A DNA stretch of 10,555 nucleotides from the NCBI GenBank assembly GCA_964343975.1, contig CAYFLU010000110.1:1-10555 (forward strand). The letters are read 5' to 3'. Below the pieces are notes generated by a model. The model worked only from the letters and a program-made list of their open reading frames with translations. It ran no database searches and had not been told where the DNA came from. Shown here piece after piece: positions 1 to 5,870 of this stretch; position 1 is the stretch's first letter, and each line of letters opens with the position of its first letter. The translations under genes were made by a program, and so were the position numbers. Origin of the DNA: SCUN01 sp964343975 (GTDB taxonomy: Bacteria > Acidobacteriota > Vicinamibacteria > Vicinamibacterales > SCN-69-37).

Positions 1-47
1 GCCTGTCACGCCGGAGGTCGCGGGTTCGAGCCCCGTCGGCCCCGCCA
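1..47 (+). tRNA. tRNA-Asp (anticodon GTC), 3' part only
   Basis: The window opens inside the anticodon stem. The loop c-t-GTC-a-c lies at 3-9 with anticodon GTC at 5-7, followed by the 3' anticodon stem GCCGG (10-14), a 5-nt variable loop (15-19), and a T arm of GCGGG / TTCGAGC / CCCGT (20-36). The 3' acceptor strand is at 37-43, with discriminator G44 and an encoded CCA at 45-47. Pairing in the T arm is complete, with one G-U at its base. GTC with a G discriminator fits tRNA-Asp. The 5' half (acceptor, D arm, first anticodon-stem bases) lies outside the window. The minus-strand operon ends only 37 bp away and points at it. Confidence 0.93.
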
Positions 48-84
48 CTCTCCTCAAAACAATTCTTTTGCTTTCGCCTCAGGG

Positions 85-1104
85 CTACGCACCCGCCAAT
101 CGTGTGCGCACGGCCGTGCGCACCTCATCAACGGCGACATCGGCCAGGCACCATTTCTCCGGCTGGAGACACTGGCGCTTGTAATGGCACGGGCACGACT
201 CGTAGCGCGTGAGGACCACGTCGCGCGGATTCCACGGACCATTCCGCTTCGCATCGGTTGGGCCGAACAGCGCCACCGACGGTGTGCCGGCCGCGCACGC
301 GATGTGTAGCGGACCGGTGTCGCCGGAAATCATGAATGACGCCTCGCGCGAGAGCGCGACCAGATCCGGCAGTTGCGTTTCCGGCGCGACGACCGCGGCC
401 CCGCCACTGGCGGCGACGACCGATTCGGCCAGCGCGCGCTCACCCGGCCCCCACAGCACGACAGGCACGAGATCACAGTCCCGACGCAGCATCGACGCGA
501 TCACGCCGAAGCGGTCCGCGGGCCAACGCTTGTTGGGCCACGCGGCACCGGGATTGACGAGTGCGAAGCGTCCTGAGACCTGTTGACGGACCGTGTGCAC
601 GGCCGGCGACACGATGTCGCGAATCGGAAACTCGAGCGGGGCCGCCACGGACGAGGAGGCGTCCGTCCGGCCGAGCACCGCGTCGACGAGCGCGAGGTTC
701 TTCTGAATCACGTGGCGGCCTTCGCCCACCGTCGCGATCGTCGTGTAGAAATGACGCGCCGCCGGCTCGCGGAGCGCGACGCCGTCGAAACCCACGACGC
801 GCCTTGCGCCAGACAAGCGCGCCAGTGCCGCCGACTTGATCAGTCCCTGGAAATCGAGGGCGGCCTCGTAGCGACGCGCCCGCAGTTCGCGCGACGTCGC
901 CCACCACCCACTGAGCGATCGCCCCTTCATCACGATGACGTTGGAGAGGATCGGCACGAGATCGAGCAGCTCACGATGCTCTGGCTCGACCAGCCAATCG
1001 ATCGGCGCATCCGGATGTGCGCGCCGCAAGGCGGCAACCGCGGGCAGCGTGTGAATCAGGTCGCCGAGCGACCCCAGCCGCACGATGAGGAAGCCACCGC
1101 TCAC
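85..1104 (-). CDS. waaC: LPS heptosyltransferase I (WaaC-like, GT9 family)
   Basis: Predicted to transfer L- or D-glycero-D-manno-heptose from the ADP-sugar to Kdo on lipid A at the cytoplasmic face of the inner membrane. The 339-residue product has the GT9 two-Rossmann layout. The N-terminal nucleotide-free domain starts with an LGSLGDLIHTLPAV motif (residues 10-23; D15 aligns with the WaaC catalytic Asp). A WaaC-type FQGLIKSAALARL stretch lies near 85-97, PGAAWPNKRWP near 185-195 (K192), and the donor-binding SGDTGPLHIA...GTPSVALFGPTD block near 260-284. This pattern is closer to WaaC than to WaaF. A four-Cys cluster (C304, C306, C312, C319) sits near the C-terminus. I chose the GTG at 1102-1104 because it overlaps the rfaE2 stop by 4 bp (GTGA) and the GT9 fold begins a few residues later; the reading frame stays open 75 codons further upstream, but only inside rfaE2. 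It is the last gene of the operon. The exact acceptor is inferred. Confidence 0.82.
   Translation of the reverse strand: MSGGFLIVRLGSLGDLIHTLPAVAALRRAHPDAPIDWLVEPEHRELLDLVPILSNVIVMKGRSLSGWWATSRELRARRYEAALDFQGLIKSAALARLSGARRVVGFDGVALREPAARHFYTTIATVGEGRHVIQKNLALVDAVLGRTDASSSVAAPLEFPIRDIVSPAVHTVRQQVSGRFALVNPGAAWPNKRWPADRFGVIASMLRRDCDLVPVVLWGPGERALAESVVAASGGAAVVAPETQLPDLVALSREASFMISGDTGPLHIACAAGTPSVALFGPTDAKRNGPWNPRDVVLTRYESCPCHYKRQCLQPEKWCLADVAVDEVRTAVRTRLAGA
104..123. repeat. Perfect 20-bp palindrome in the 3' end of waaC
   Basis: The half-site GTGCGCACGG is followed directly by its reverse complement, giving a perfect 20-bp dyad 17 bp before the waaC stop codon. On the waaC strand it encodes the internal repeat VRTAVRT. 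As RNA it would fold as an 8-bp stem with a GGCC loop, or longer. No T-run follows directly, so it is only a weak terminator or RNA-end candidate for the operon. It may simply be a by-product of the repeated Val-Arg-Thr codons. Confidence 0.6.
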
Positions 1105-1592
1105 GCGCCGTGCGCTCCGCCGTCGGCAATCTTCTTCAGCAGATCCCGCGTGGAATGATCCTTGGGATCCCCAACGATGGCCGTCCGGCCGCCGTACGCC
1201 TGCACGATCGCGCGCTCCGGCACGCTGTCGACCGTGTAGTCGGTGCCCTTGCAGTGCACGTCCGGCTTCAACTGCTCGAGCAGCCGGCCCACGGTGCGAT
1301 CGCCAAACAGCACGACGTAGTCCACGCACCGCAGTGCCGCGACGAGTTCCGCGCGTGCCGTGCCCGGCATGATCGGCCGCCCCTCGCCCTTCAGGTCCCG
1401 CACCGAGCCATCATCGTTGACCGCCACGATCAGCCGATCGACGAGCGCCTTCGCGCCTTCGAGATAGCGCACATGGCCCACATGCAGAATGTCGAAGCAG
1501 CCGTTGGCAAAGCCGACGACACGACCCGCGCGGCGATCCGCGTCGATCGCGGCCGCCAACTCCGCATCGCTCGTAAACACGCGTCCACTCAT
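1101..1592 (-). CDS. rfaE2: D-glycero-beta-D-manno-heptose 1-phosphate adenylyltransferase
   Basis: Uses ATP and heptose 1-phosphate to form ADP-D-glycero-beta-D-manno-heptose, the nucleotidyl-transfer step before the ADP-heptose epimerase (also called HldC, or the HldE C-terminal domain). The 163-residue product is a single nucleotidyltransferase domain. It has FANGCFDILHVGH at residues 28-40 with the HVGH form of the HxGH ATP-binding motif, then GEGRPIMP near 69-76, and a CKGTDYT...VPE stretch at 114-126 typical of RfaE2. A STRDLLKKI helix near 147-155 corresponds to the second ATP-contact segment. The ATG at 1592 overlaps the kinase stop by 4 bp (ATGA), so the two steps are translationally coupled. 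In E. coli the kinase and this domain are fused as HldE; here they are separate proteins of normal single-domain length. Confidence 0.95.
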   Translation of the reverse strand: MSGRVFTSDAELAAAIDADRRAGRVVGFANGCFDILHVGHVRYLEGAKALVDRLIVAVNDDGSVRDLKGEGRPIMPGTARAELVAALRCVDYVVLFGDRTVGRLLEQLKPDVHCKGTDYTVDSVPERAIVQAYGGRTAIVGDPKDHSTRDLLKKIADGGAHGA

Positions 1593-2551
1593 CGTCCGTG
1601 CGCCGCCACCGAGCCGGCCAGTTCCGCGCGGCTGACCGTGGCCGTGCCCTGCTTCATCACGACGATGCCGCCCGCATGGTTCGCGAGATGCGCGGCGTCC
1701 AGGAAGCTCGCGCCCGCCGCAAGCGCGAGGGTGAACGTGGCGATCACCGTATCGCCCGCGCCTGTGACATCAGCCACTTCGTCGGAGCCGACGATGGGAA
1801 TGTGCTCCGTGGGCCGGGCGCGTTCGAACAGCGCCATCCCGCGGCTGCCGCGCGTAATGAGCACCGCCTGCGCCTTCGTCTTCGCCAAGAGCGCGCGTCC
1901 CGCCCGCTCGAGCGCCGCTGCATCGTCGCCGATCTTCACACCGAGCTGCGCTTCCACTTCGGATTCATTCGGCGTCGTAGCGGTCATCCCGGCAAAGCCG
2001 AGCATGCCGTAGCGCGAGTCGACCAACACGAGCGGCTTGCGGCGACCCGCCGCGCGCACGGCGCGCTGCACCATGGCGGGCGTCACCACGCCACCGCCGT
2101 AGTCCGAGACGATGATCGCGTCGGCGTTGCGCGCGGCGCGCGTGAGCGCGGCTTGCAGACGGCGGCGCATCGCCGGCGTGACAGCCGGCGACGTTTTGTC
2201 GATACGAACGACTTGCTGCTTCGCCGAGTGCACGCCACCGGCGAGGATGCGGGTCTTGACCGTGGTAGCGTAGCCGGCGGCCCGCACCACCCGACGCACG
2301 TTCGCGCGCGCGGACAAGCGCTTCAACAACCGTGCGCCTTCATCGTCGCGGCCCACCAGGCCGACGATGTCGACCTTGGCGCCGAGCGCGGCGGCGTTCG
2401 CCGCCGCGTTACCGGCACCGCCGGGCACGATGGTGGTGCGGTCGTATTGCAGGATGAGCACAGGCGCTTCACGCGACACGCGCTCCACGCGGCCGAGAAT
2501 GAACTGATCCGCAATCAGGTCGCCGACCACGACCACGCGGGCGGCGCGCAT
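1589..2551 (-). CDS. rfaE1: D-glycero-beta-D-manno-heptose-7-phosphate kinase (PfkB family)
   Basis: Phosphorylates heptose 7-phosphate at C1 to give the 1,7-bisphosphate, the substrate of GmhB (also called HldA, or the HldE N-terminal domain). From the ATG at 2551 the product is 320 residues, the usual kinase-only length. Visible parts are VVVGDLIADQFILGRVERVSREAP at the N-terminus (sugar-binding region, residues 7-30), PGGAGNAAANAAALG (43-57), the SDYGGGVVTP loop (149-158), and TPNESE (193-198). The PfkB signature DVTGAGD is at 261-267, with D267 as the expected catalytic base. A TTG at 2563-2561, in frame and four codons upstream, overlaps the gmhB stop by 4 bp (TTGA) and would match the other junctions. 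I kept the ATG because it is the stronger codon and directly precedes the family core. No strong Shine-Dalgarno sequence separates the two options. Confidence 0.94.
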   Translation of the reverse strand: MRAARVVVVGDLIADQFILGRVERVSREAPVLILQYDRTTIVPGGAGNAAANAAALGAKVDIVGLVGRDDEGARLLKRLSARANVRRVVRAAGYATTVKTRILAGGVHSAKQQVVRIDKTSPAVTPAMRRRLQAALTRAARNADAIIVSDYGGGVVTPAMVQRAVRAAGRRKPLVLVDSRYGMLGFAGMTATTPNESEVEAQLGVKIGDDAAALERAGRALLAKTKAQAVLITRGSRGMALFERARPTEHIPIVGSDEVADVTGAGDTVIATFTLALAAGASFLDAAHLANHAGGIVVMKQGTATVSRAELAGSVAAHGR

Positions 2552-2559
2552 GCCCGCAA

Positions 2560-3126
2560 TCAACCGGCTCGAAGAATCCACGAGGTGGCTCCCATCAGGT
2601 CGTCGGCCACGTGTGCCGCGCCCTGCAGTTGACCGGCGAGGCGGGCGTCTTCTCCCGCGCCATACCCGGTTCGGACCAGAATGCCACGACCACCGAAGCC
2701 GCGGCCAAACTCCACATCCGTGCGCCGATCGCCAATGGCCCACGAACGGGCGAAGTCGATCGCGAATGACGCGGCGGCCTGATCGGCCATACCGCGTCCG
2801 GGTTTGCGGCACGTGCAGGGCGCGGACGCCTCGGCGGTGATGCCGCGCGGATGGTGCGGGCAGAACAGCCAGCCGTCCACCACCGCGCCAGCGCGCGCAA
2901 GCGTTTCATGCATCAAGGCGTGCGTCTCTCGCACGAATTGCTCGGGATAGTACCCGAGGCCGATGCCGCCCTGATTCGTGGCGATGAACACCAGATAGCC
3001 AGCGCGCTTCAACAACCGAATCGCGTCGACCGACCACGGGAAGTAGCGGATGTCCTCGCGCCGCGAGAGGTAGCCGACCTCTTGAATGAGGGTGCCGTCG
3101 CGATCAATGAACACGGCGGGCGTCAC
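2560..3126 (-). CDS. gmhB: D-glycero-beta-D-manno-heptose 1,7-bisphosphate 7-phosphatase
   Basis: A HAD-superfamily phosphatase that removes the C7 phosphate of heptose 1,7-bisphosphate, between the kinase and the adenylyltransferase encoded just downstream. The product is 188 residues, close to the usual GmhB length. HAD motif I is FIDRDGTL at residues 6-13 (nucleophile D8, acid/base D10). Motif II is the IATNQGGIG region (T50-N51). Motif III/IV comprises K108 in CRKPGRGM and GDRRTDVEFG near 132-141. The zinc-loop residues typical of GmhB are present: C89-P-H91-H92-P, then C104-x-C106. The start is the GTG at 3124-3126, which overlaps the waaF stop (GTGA) with GGAG six bases upstream; the open frame extends 36 codons further, but only through waaF sequence without homology. 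Confidence 0.94.
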   Translation of the reverse strand: MTPAVFIDRDGTLIQEVGYLSRREDIRYFPWSVDAIRLLKRAGYLVFIATNQGGIGLGYYPEQFVRETHALMHETLARAGAVVDGWLFCPHHPRGITAEASAPCTCRKPGRGMADQAAASFAIDFARSWAIGDRRTDVEFGRGFGGRGILVRTGYGAGEDARLAGQLQGAAHVADDLMGATSWILRAG

Positions 3127-4190
3127 TGCGCGCTCCGGCGAAACGCGAGTTGCGTCGACACGGCCGTAAAGACGGCGTCGGCCGTGATGCGCTTCATGCA
3201 GCGGTGATCGATCGGACAGTCGCGCAGATGACACGGGCGGCAGAACGCCTTGGCCGTCAGCACTTCGTGCGCGCCGATCGGACGCGTCGCCCGTTCATCG
3301 GTCGGACCGAATGTGGCAACCACGGGGCGACCGAGAGCGGCCGCCACGTGCATCGCGCCGGAATCATTGGAGATGACGACATCAGCGCGCGCGAGGACGC
3401 CCGTGAGTTCCGTCATCGACGTCTTGCCGGTCAGATCGGCCAGACGCGCCATCGCTTCCGGGGCGTGACGGCGCAGCCACGTCTCGATGTCGCGGGCCGC
3501 GTCACGATCGTGACCGGCGCCGACGAGCACGGCGTTCATGTCGCGATCCTTGACGAGACGGGCGATCAACTCCGCGACGCGCGCCGGCGGCCACTGCTTC
3601 GCCTGTCCATAGGCGGCGCCGGGCGCCAACACCGCCGTGCGCCGCTTGGGATCGGCACCGGCTTTCTGCAACACGTCGAGGCCGGTCTGCCACGTATGCG
3701 CACTCACGCGGATCTGCGGCGGCTCATCACCGCACGGAATACCAAACCCGCGCACGAGCGCCCGGTAGTACTCGCTCTGATGCTGCACGCCGTGCGTGCG
3801 GATCTTGACCGACTGGCGCGTGAGCAGCCATCCGCGCATGGCCGTGCCGAAACCCCAGCGTTGCGGGATGCGAGCCTGCCGCGTCATCCACGCGGAGCCG
3901 AACGAGTTGGGAAAGAGAATGCCGAGTTCGAACTGCCCGTCGCGGAGCGCGGCACGCGCGGCCGAGTCCTTCTTCGGCAGGGCCAGCACGGCATCCGGCT
4001 TCACGCCCGTGTCTTCCTGAAAGATCGGCGCGAAGGCCCCGGGCGTCAGGATCGTGAGGTGCGCGTCCTTGAAGTGGCGGCGCAGCGCCGACAGCGCGGG
4101 CAATGCGAGCACCATGTCGCCCAACCAATTGGGCGTGCGCACCACCAGCCGCGCCACGGACGTGTGATCGGGCGGAATCGGCGCCGTCAT
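3123..4190 (-). CDS. waaF: LPS heptosyltransferase II (WaaF)
   Basis: Predicted to add the second heptose to the inner core, using ADP-heptose, at the cytoplasmic side of the inner membrane. The product is 355 residues and belongs to GT9. It has RTPNWLGDMVLALPAL at 18-33 (the NWLGD form is typical of WaaF), LFPNSFGSAW at 92-101, APGAAYGQAKQWP at 189-201, and ISNDSGAMHVA...GRPVVATFGPT at 273-297 (donor site). A C-terminal cysteine cluster, CRPC-x4-C-x5-CM (C317, C320, C325, C331), resembles the one in the waaC product. The ATG at 4190 overlaps the stop of the upstream acyltransferase gene (ATGA), with AGAGGTG at 4196-4202 as a good ribosome binding site. A second ATG four bases upstream is out of frame. 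Confidence 0.93.
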   Translation of the reverse strand: MTAPIPPDHTSVARLVVRTPNWLGDMVLALPALSALRRHFKDAHLTILTPGAFAPIFQEDTGVKPDAVLALPKKDSAARAALRDGQFELGILFPNSFGSAWMTRQARIPQRWGFGTAMRGWLLTRQSVKIRTHGVQHQSEYYRALVRGFGIPCGDEPPQIRVSAHTWQTGLDVLQKAGADPKRRTAVLAPGAAYGQAKQWPPARVAELIARLVKDRDMNAVLVGAGHDRDAARDIETWLRRHAPEAMARLADLTGKTSMTELTGVLARADVVISNDSGAMHVAAALGRPVVATFGPTDERATRPIGAHEVLTAKAFCRPCHLRDCPIDHRCMKRITADAVFTAVSTQLAFRRSAQ

Positions 4191-5149
4191 TCATTCACCT
4201 CTGCGTCCGACTCGGTCTGCGCGCGGGGAAACATCCCGACCACGGCCTCTTCTCCCGTTTCGGGATCGCGCCAGCGACGATGCATCCACAGCCAGAGGTG
4301 CGGGTAGCGCCGCACGTACATCTCGAGGACATCGGTGCACCGCTGCGTGAACTCGCGCACCGGATCGGGGCTCTCGGGCGCGGGGGGCTGCACCGGGTGG
4401 TCGTACAGGAGACGGAAGCGCCCACCGGGCATCGGCAGCGCGAAGACCGGAATCACCGGCGCACCGGTCCGCAGGGCGAGCGCCGCCATCGCATTGGTCG
4501 TCGCTGCGGGGCGATTGAAGAAGTCGACCGTCACGGCGTCGGCGTTCTGGATGTGCTGATCGATCATGATCGCGACGCACTCATTGTGTTCCAGCGCGCG
4601 CAGCACGCGGCGCACCGCTCCGCGGCGGTAGATCACGCTGTTGCCGGTCTTCGTGCGCGTCTCTTCGAGCCAGCGATGGAGGGCCGGGTTATCGAGCGGC
4701 CGGGCGAGCACATGCATCGGCGGCAGCACGAGCGGATGCGCGATGCCCTGCAGTTCCCAGAATCCGAAATGCCCCGACGACAGGATCACGCCCTTGCCGG
4801 CCGCCAGGGCCTGCTGCACGCGCTCCTCGCCGTCAAACTCCACGCGCTGGCGAACCTGTTCGGCCGAGAGCGTGCTCACTTTGATGAGCACCACAAGCAA
4901 CTGCCCGAAATGGATGAACGTCTTCCGCGCGATGGCCCGGCACTCGGCGTCGGTGCGGGTCGGGAAGGCGGCACGCAGCTGCCGCACCGCCAGACGCCGA
5001 TGGCTGGCATCGAGCGCCCAGAACCCGAAGCCGACCGCCGCCCCGGCCCACCAGGACGCCGCGTCCGGCAGCGCGCCCGCGATGGCGCGCACCACGGTCA
5101 GGGCCGCGGCTTCGACACGGTAGCGGAGGGCCAGCCCCCGGGATGGCAT
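4187..5149 (-). CDS. Lipid A biosynthesis acyltransferase (LpxL/LpxM, HtrB family)
   Basis: Inner-membrane-associated acyltransferase expected to add a secondary acyl chain to Kdo-lipid A. The product is 320 residues, normal for the family. A hydrophobic N-terminal stretch (about 14-46) serves as membrane anchor. It is followed by the LRAAFP segment (58-63), the catalytic HX4E motif SGHFGFWE (H127, E132), MIDQHIQ near 195-201, FFNRPAATTNAMAALALRTG near 210-229, and the C-terminal WMHRRWR (288-294), all characteristic of LpxL-type enzymes. It is the first gene of the minus operon. The ATG at 5149 is the only good start near the family N-terminus, and I see no Shine-Dalgarno sequence before it. 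I cannot tell whether it acts as LpxL, LpxM or on another lipid, so no symbol is given. Confidence 0.9.
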   Translation of the reverse strand: MPSRGLALRYRVEAAALTVVRAIAGALPDAASWWAGAAVGFGFWALDASHRRLAVRQLRAAFPTRTDAECRAIARKTFIHFGQLLVVLIKVSTLSAEQVRQRVEFDGEERVQQALAAGKGVILSSGHFGFWELQGIAHPLVLPPMHVLARPLDNPALHRWLEETRTKTGNSVIYRRGAVRRVLRALEHNECVAIMIDQHIQNADAVTVDFFNRPAATTNAMAALALRTGAPVIPVFALPMPGGRFRLLYDHPVQPPAPESPDPVREFTQRCTDVLEMYVRRYPHLWLWMHRRWRDPETGEEAVVGMFPRAQTESDAEVNE

Positions 5150-5154
5150 GACGA

Positions 5155-5160
5155 ATTGTA
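5155..5160 (-). promoter_or_regulatory. Candidate -10 box (TACAAT) directly before the acyltransferase start
   Basis: TACAAT on the minus strand ends six bases before the ATG at 5149, so a transcript from it would begin at or next to the start codon (leaderless). This agrees with the missing Shine-Dalgarno sequence. The hexamer 17 bp upstream (CCCGTG) does not resemble TTGACA, so such a promoter would need an activator or an extended contact. It competes with the distal candidate at 5228-5255. Confidence 0.35.
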
Positions 5161-5193
5161 CCCCGTCGGGCCCGGCGCACGGGCACGCGCCCC

Positions 5194-5224
5194 GGAGACC
5201 CGCGGCCGACCACCAGGAGACCCG
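5194..5224. repeat. 9-bp direct repeat GGAGACCCG, 22-bp period
   Basis: GGAGACCCG occurs at 5194-5202 and again at 5216-5224, with starts exactly 22 bp apart (about two helical turns), so both copies face the same side of the DNA. Relative to a minus transcript starting near 5148, they lie at roughly -46 to -76, a usual activator position. Relative to the distal minus promoter they would lie in the 5' leader. The binding factor is unknown. Confidence 0.4.
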
Positions 5225-5227
5225 GGG

Positions 5228-5255
5228 AGTATAGGCAAGCGTACGCGATGGTCAT
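5228..5255 (-). promoter_or_regulatory. Candidate distal promoter of the LPS/heptose operon
   Basis: On the minus strand, ATGACC (5255-5250, 4 of 6 matches to TTGACA) is followed after 16 bp by TATACT (5233-5228, 5 of 6 matches to TATAAT). Transcription would start near 5221 and give a leader of about 70 nt before the acyltransferase ATG. The elements overlap the opposing + strand promoter: this -35 shares bases with the + strand -10, and this -10 shares bases with the + strand -35. Confidence 0.45.
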
Positions 5256-5260
5256 ATAAT
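5232..5260 (+). promoter_or_regulatory. Sigma70-type promoter of the tetR-tolC-emrAB operon, leaderless
   Basis: A perfect TATAAT at 5255-5260 is preceded, 17 bp upstream, by TAGGCA at 5232-5237 (4 of 6 matches to TTGACA). The expected start of transcription, 7-8 bases after the -10 box, falls at 5267-5268, i.e. the A of the tetR ATG at 5268. No Shine-Dalgarno sequence lies in the 20 bases before the ATG. This arrangement is the usual architecture of leaderless genes. Confidence 0.7.
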
Positions 5261-5276
5261 TGAACTCATGAGTTCA
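5261..5276. promoter_or_regulatory. Perfect 16-bp palindromic operator candidate over the tetR start codon
   Basis: TGAACTCATGAGTTCA is identical to its reverse complement. It begins at the base after the TATAAT box and ends inside codon 3 of tetR, so it covers the predicted transcription start and the ATG. Size, symmetry and AT-rich half-sites suit a TetR-family dimer site, which would block polymerase at its own promoter (autorepression of the whole pump operon). That the adjacent TetR protein is the ligand is inference. Confidence 0.65.
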
Positions 5277-5870
5277 GTGTCGACGCGCCCGACGAAGGCC
5301 GATGTGGTCTCGACGTTCCGGCGCACGCAGATCCTCGAAGCCGCGCGCGCGAGCTTCGCGAAACACGGGCTGGCCGCCGTGACGATGGACCAGATCGCCA
5401 AGCGCGCACGTCTCGCCAAGGGCACGGTCTACCTGCACTACCGGTCCAAGGAAGCCATCCTGCGCGATGCCCTCCGCGATGGCGTCGGGGGCTTGCGCGA
5501 CGCCACGGTGCCCGGCATCGGCGCGGCCGGCTCCCTGGCCGACGCGGTGCATGGCTTCTTCGAACGCACCTTCGCGTTCTTCGACGCGCAGAAGGACCTC
5601 TTCTACCTGATGCACGCGGAGCTCGAGCCGCGCCTGCGGGAGGAAATGAAGAGCGAGATGAAGGCGGTCCAGACGGCGCAAACCGAAGCCTGGCTCGCGC
5701 GTCTCTCGGCCGAAAAGCGCCGCTCGACCCTCCCGGCGGCCGACGCCGCCCGGATGATCGTGAGCTTTGCCTACGGCCTCAGCCTCCAGCGCCTTCGCGG
5801 CTGGAGCGACCTCTCGGTCGCGGATGACGCGGCGACCGCCACGACCTTTGTTCTGAAAGGAATGCACTGA
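5268..5870 (+). CDS. TetR/AcrR family transcriptional regulator
   Basis: A 200-residue protein with the TetR N-terminal DNA-binding domain: helix 1 starts at RTQILEAARASFAKHG (19-34) and the helix-turn-helix is at about 38-57 (TMDQIAKRARLAKGTVYLHY), followed by the usual YRSKEAILRDAL. The C-terminal half is a helical ligand/dimerisation domain with no recognisable ligand signature. It opens the operon of the pump it most likely represses. The ATG at 5268 lies inside a palindrome and right after a -10 box, so the protein may be made from a leaderless mRNA, and its first three codons are constrained by the operator. Its TGA overlaps the next ATG by one base (TGATG). The inducer is unknown. Confidence 0.93.
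   Translation: MSSVSTRPTKADVVSTFRRTQILEAARASFAKHGLAAVTMDQIAKRARLAKGTVYLHYRSKEAILRDALRDGVGGLRDATVPGIGAAGSLADAVHGFFERTFAFFDAQKDLFYLMHAELEPRLREEMKSEMKAVQTAQTEAWLARLSAEKRRSTLPAADAARMIVSFAYGLSLQRLRGWSDLSVADDAATATTFVLKGMH
5855..5861 (+). promoter_or_regulatory. Ribosome binding site of tolC
   Basis: GAAAGGA within the last codons of the TetR gene, 8 bases before the ATG at 5870. It supports that start and translational coupling to the regulator gene. Confidence 0.65.

Noticed and set aside
55..70. CAAAA-CAATTC-TTTTG dyad between the tRNA and waaC as a terminator
   Set aside because: Only a 5-bp stem, mostly A-T, without a GC stem. It is too weak to call, though the AT-rich gap may still help transcript ends form.
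3150..5263. Two long + strand open frames (385 and 386 codons) across waaF and the acyltransferase
   Set aside because: Both are antisense shadows of well-supported genes, rich in Arg, His and Gly, without domains, plausible starts or ribosome binding sites.
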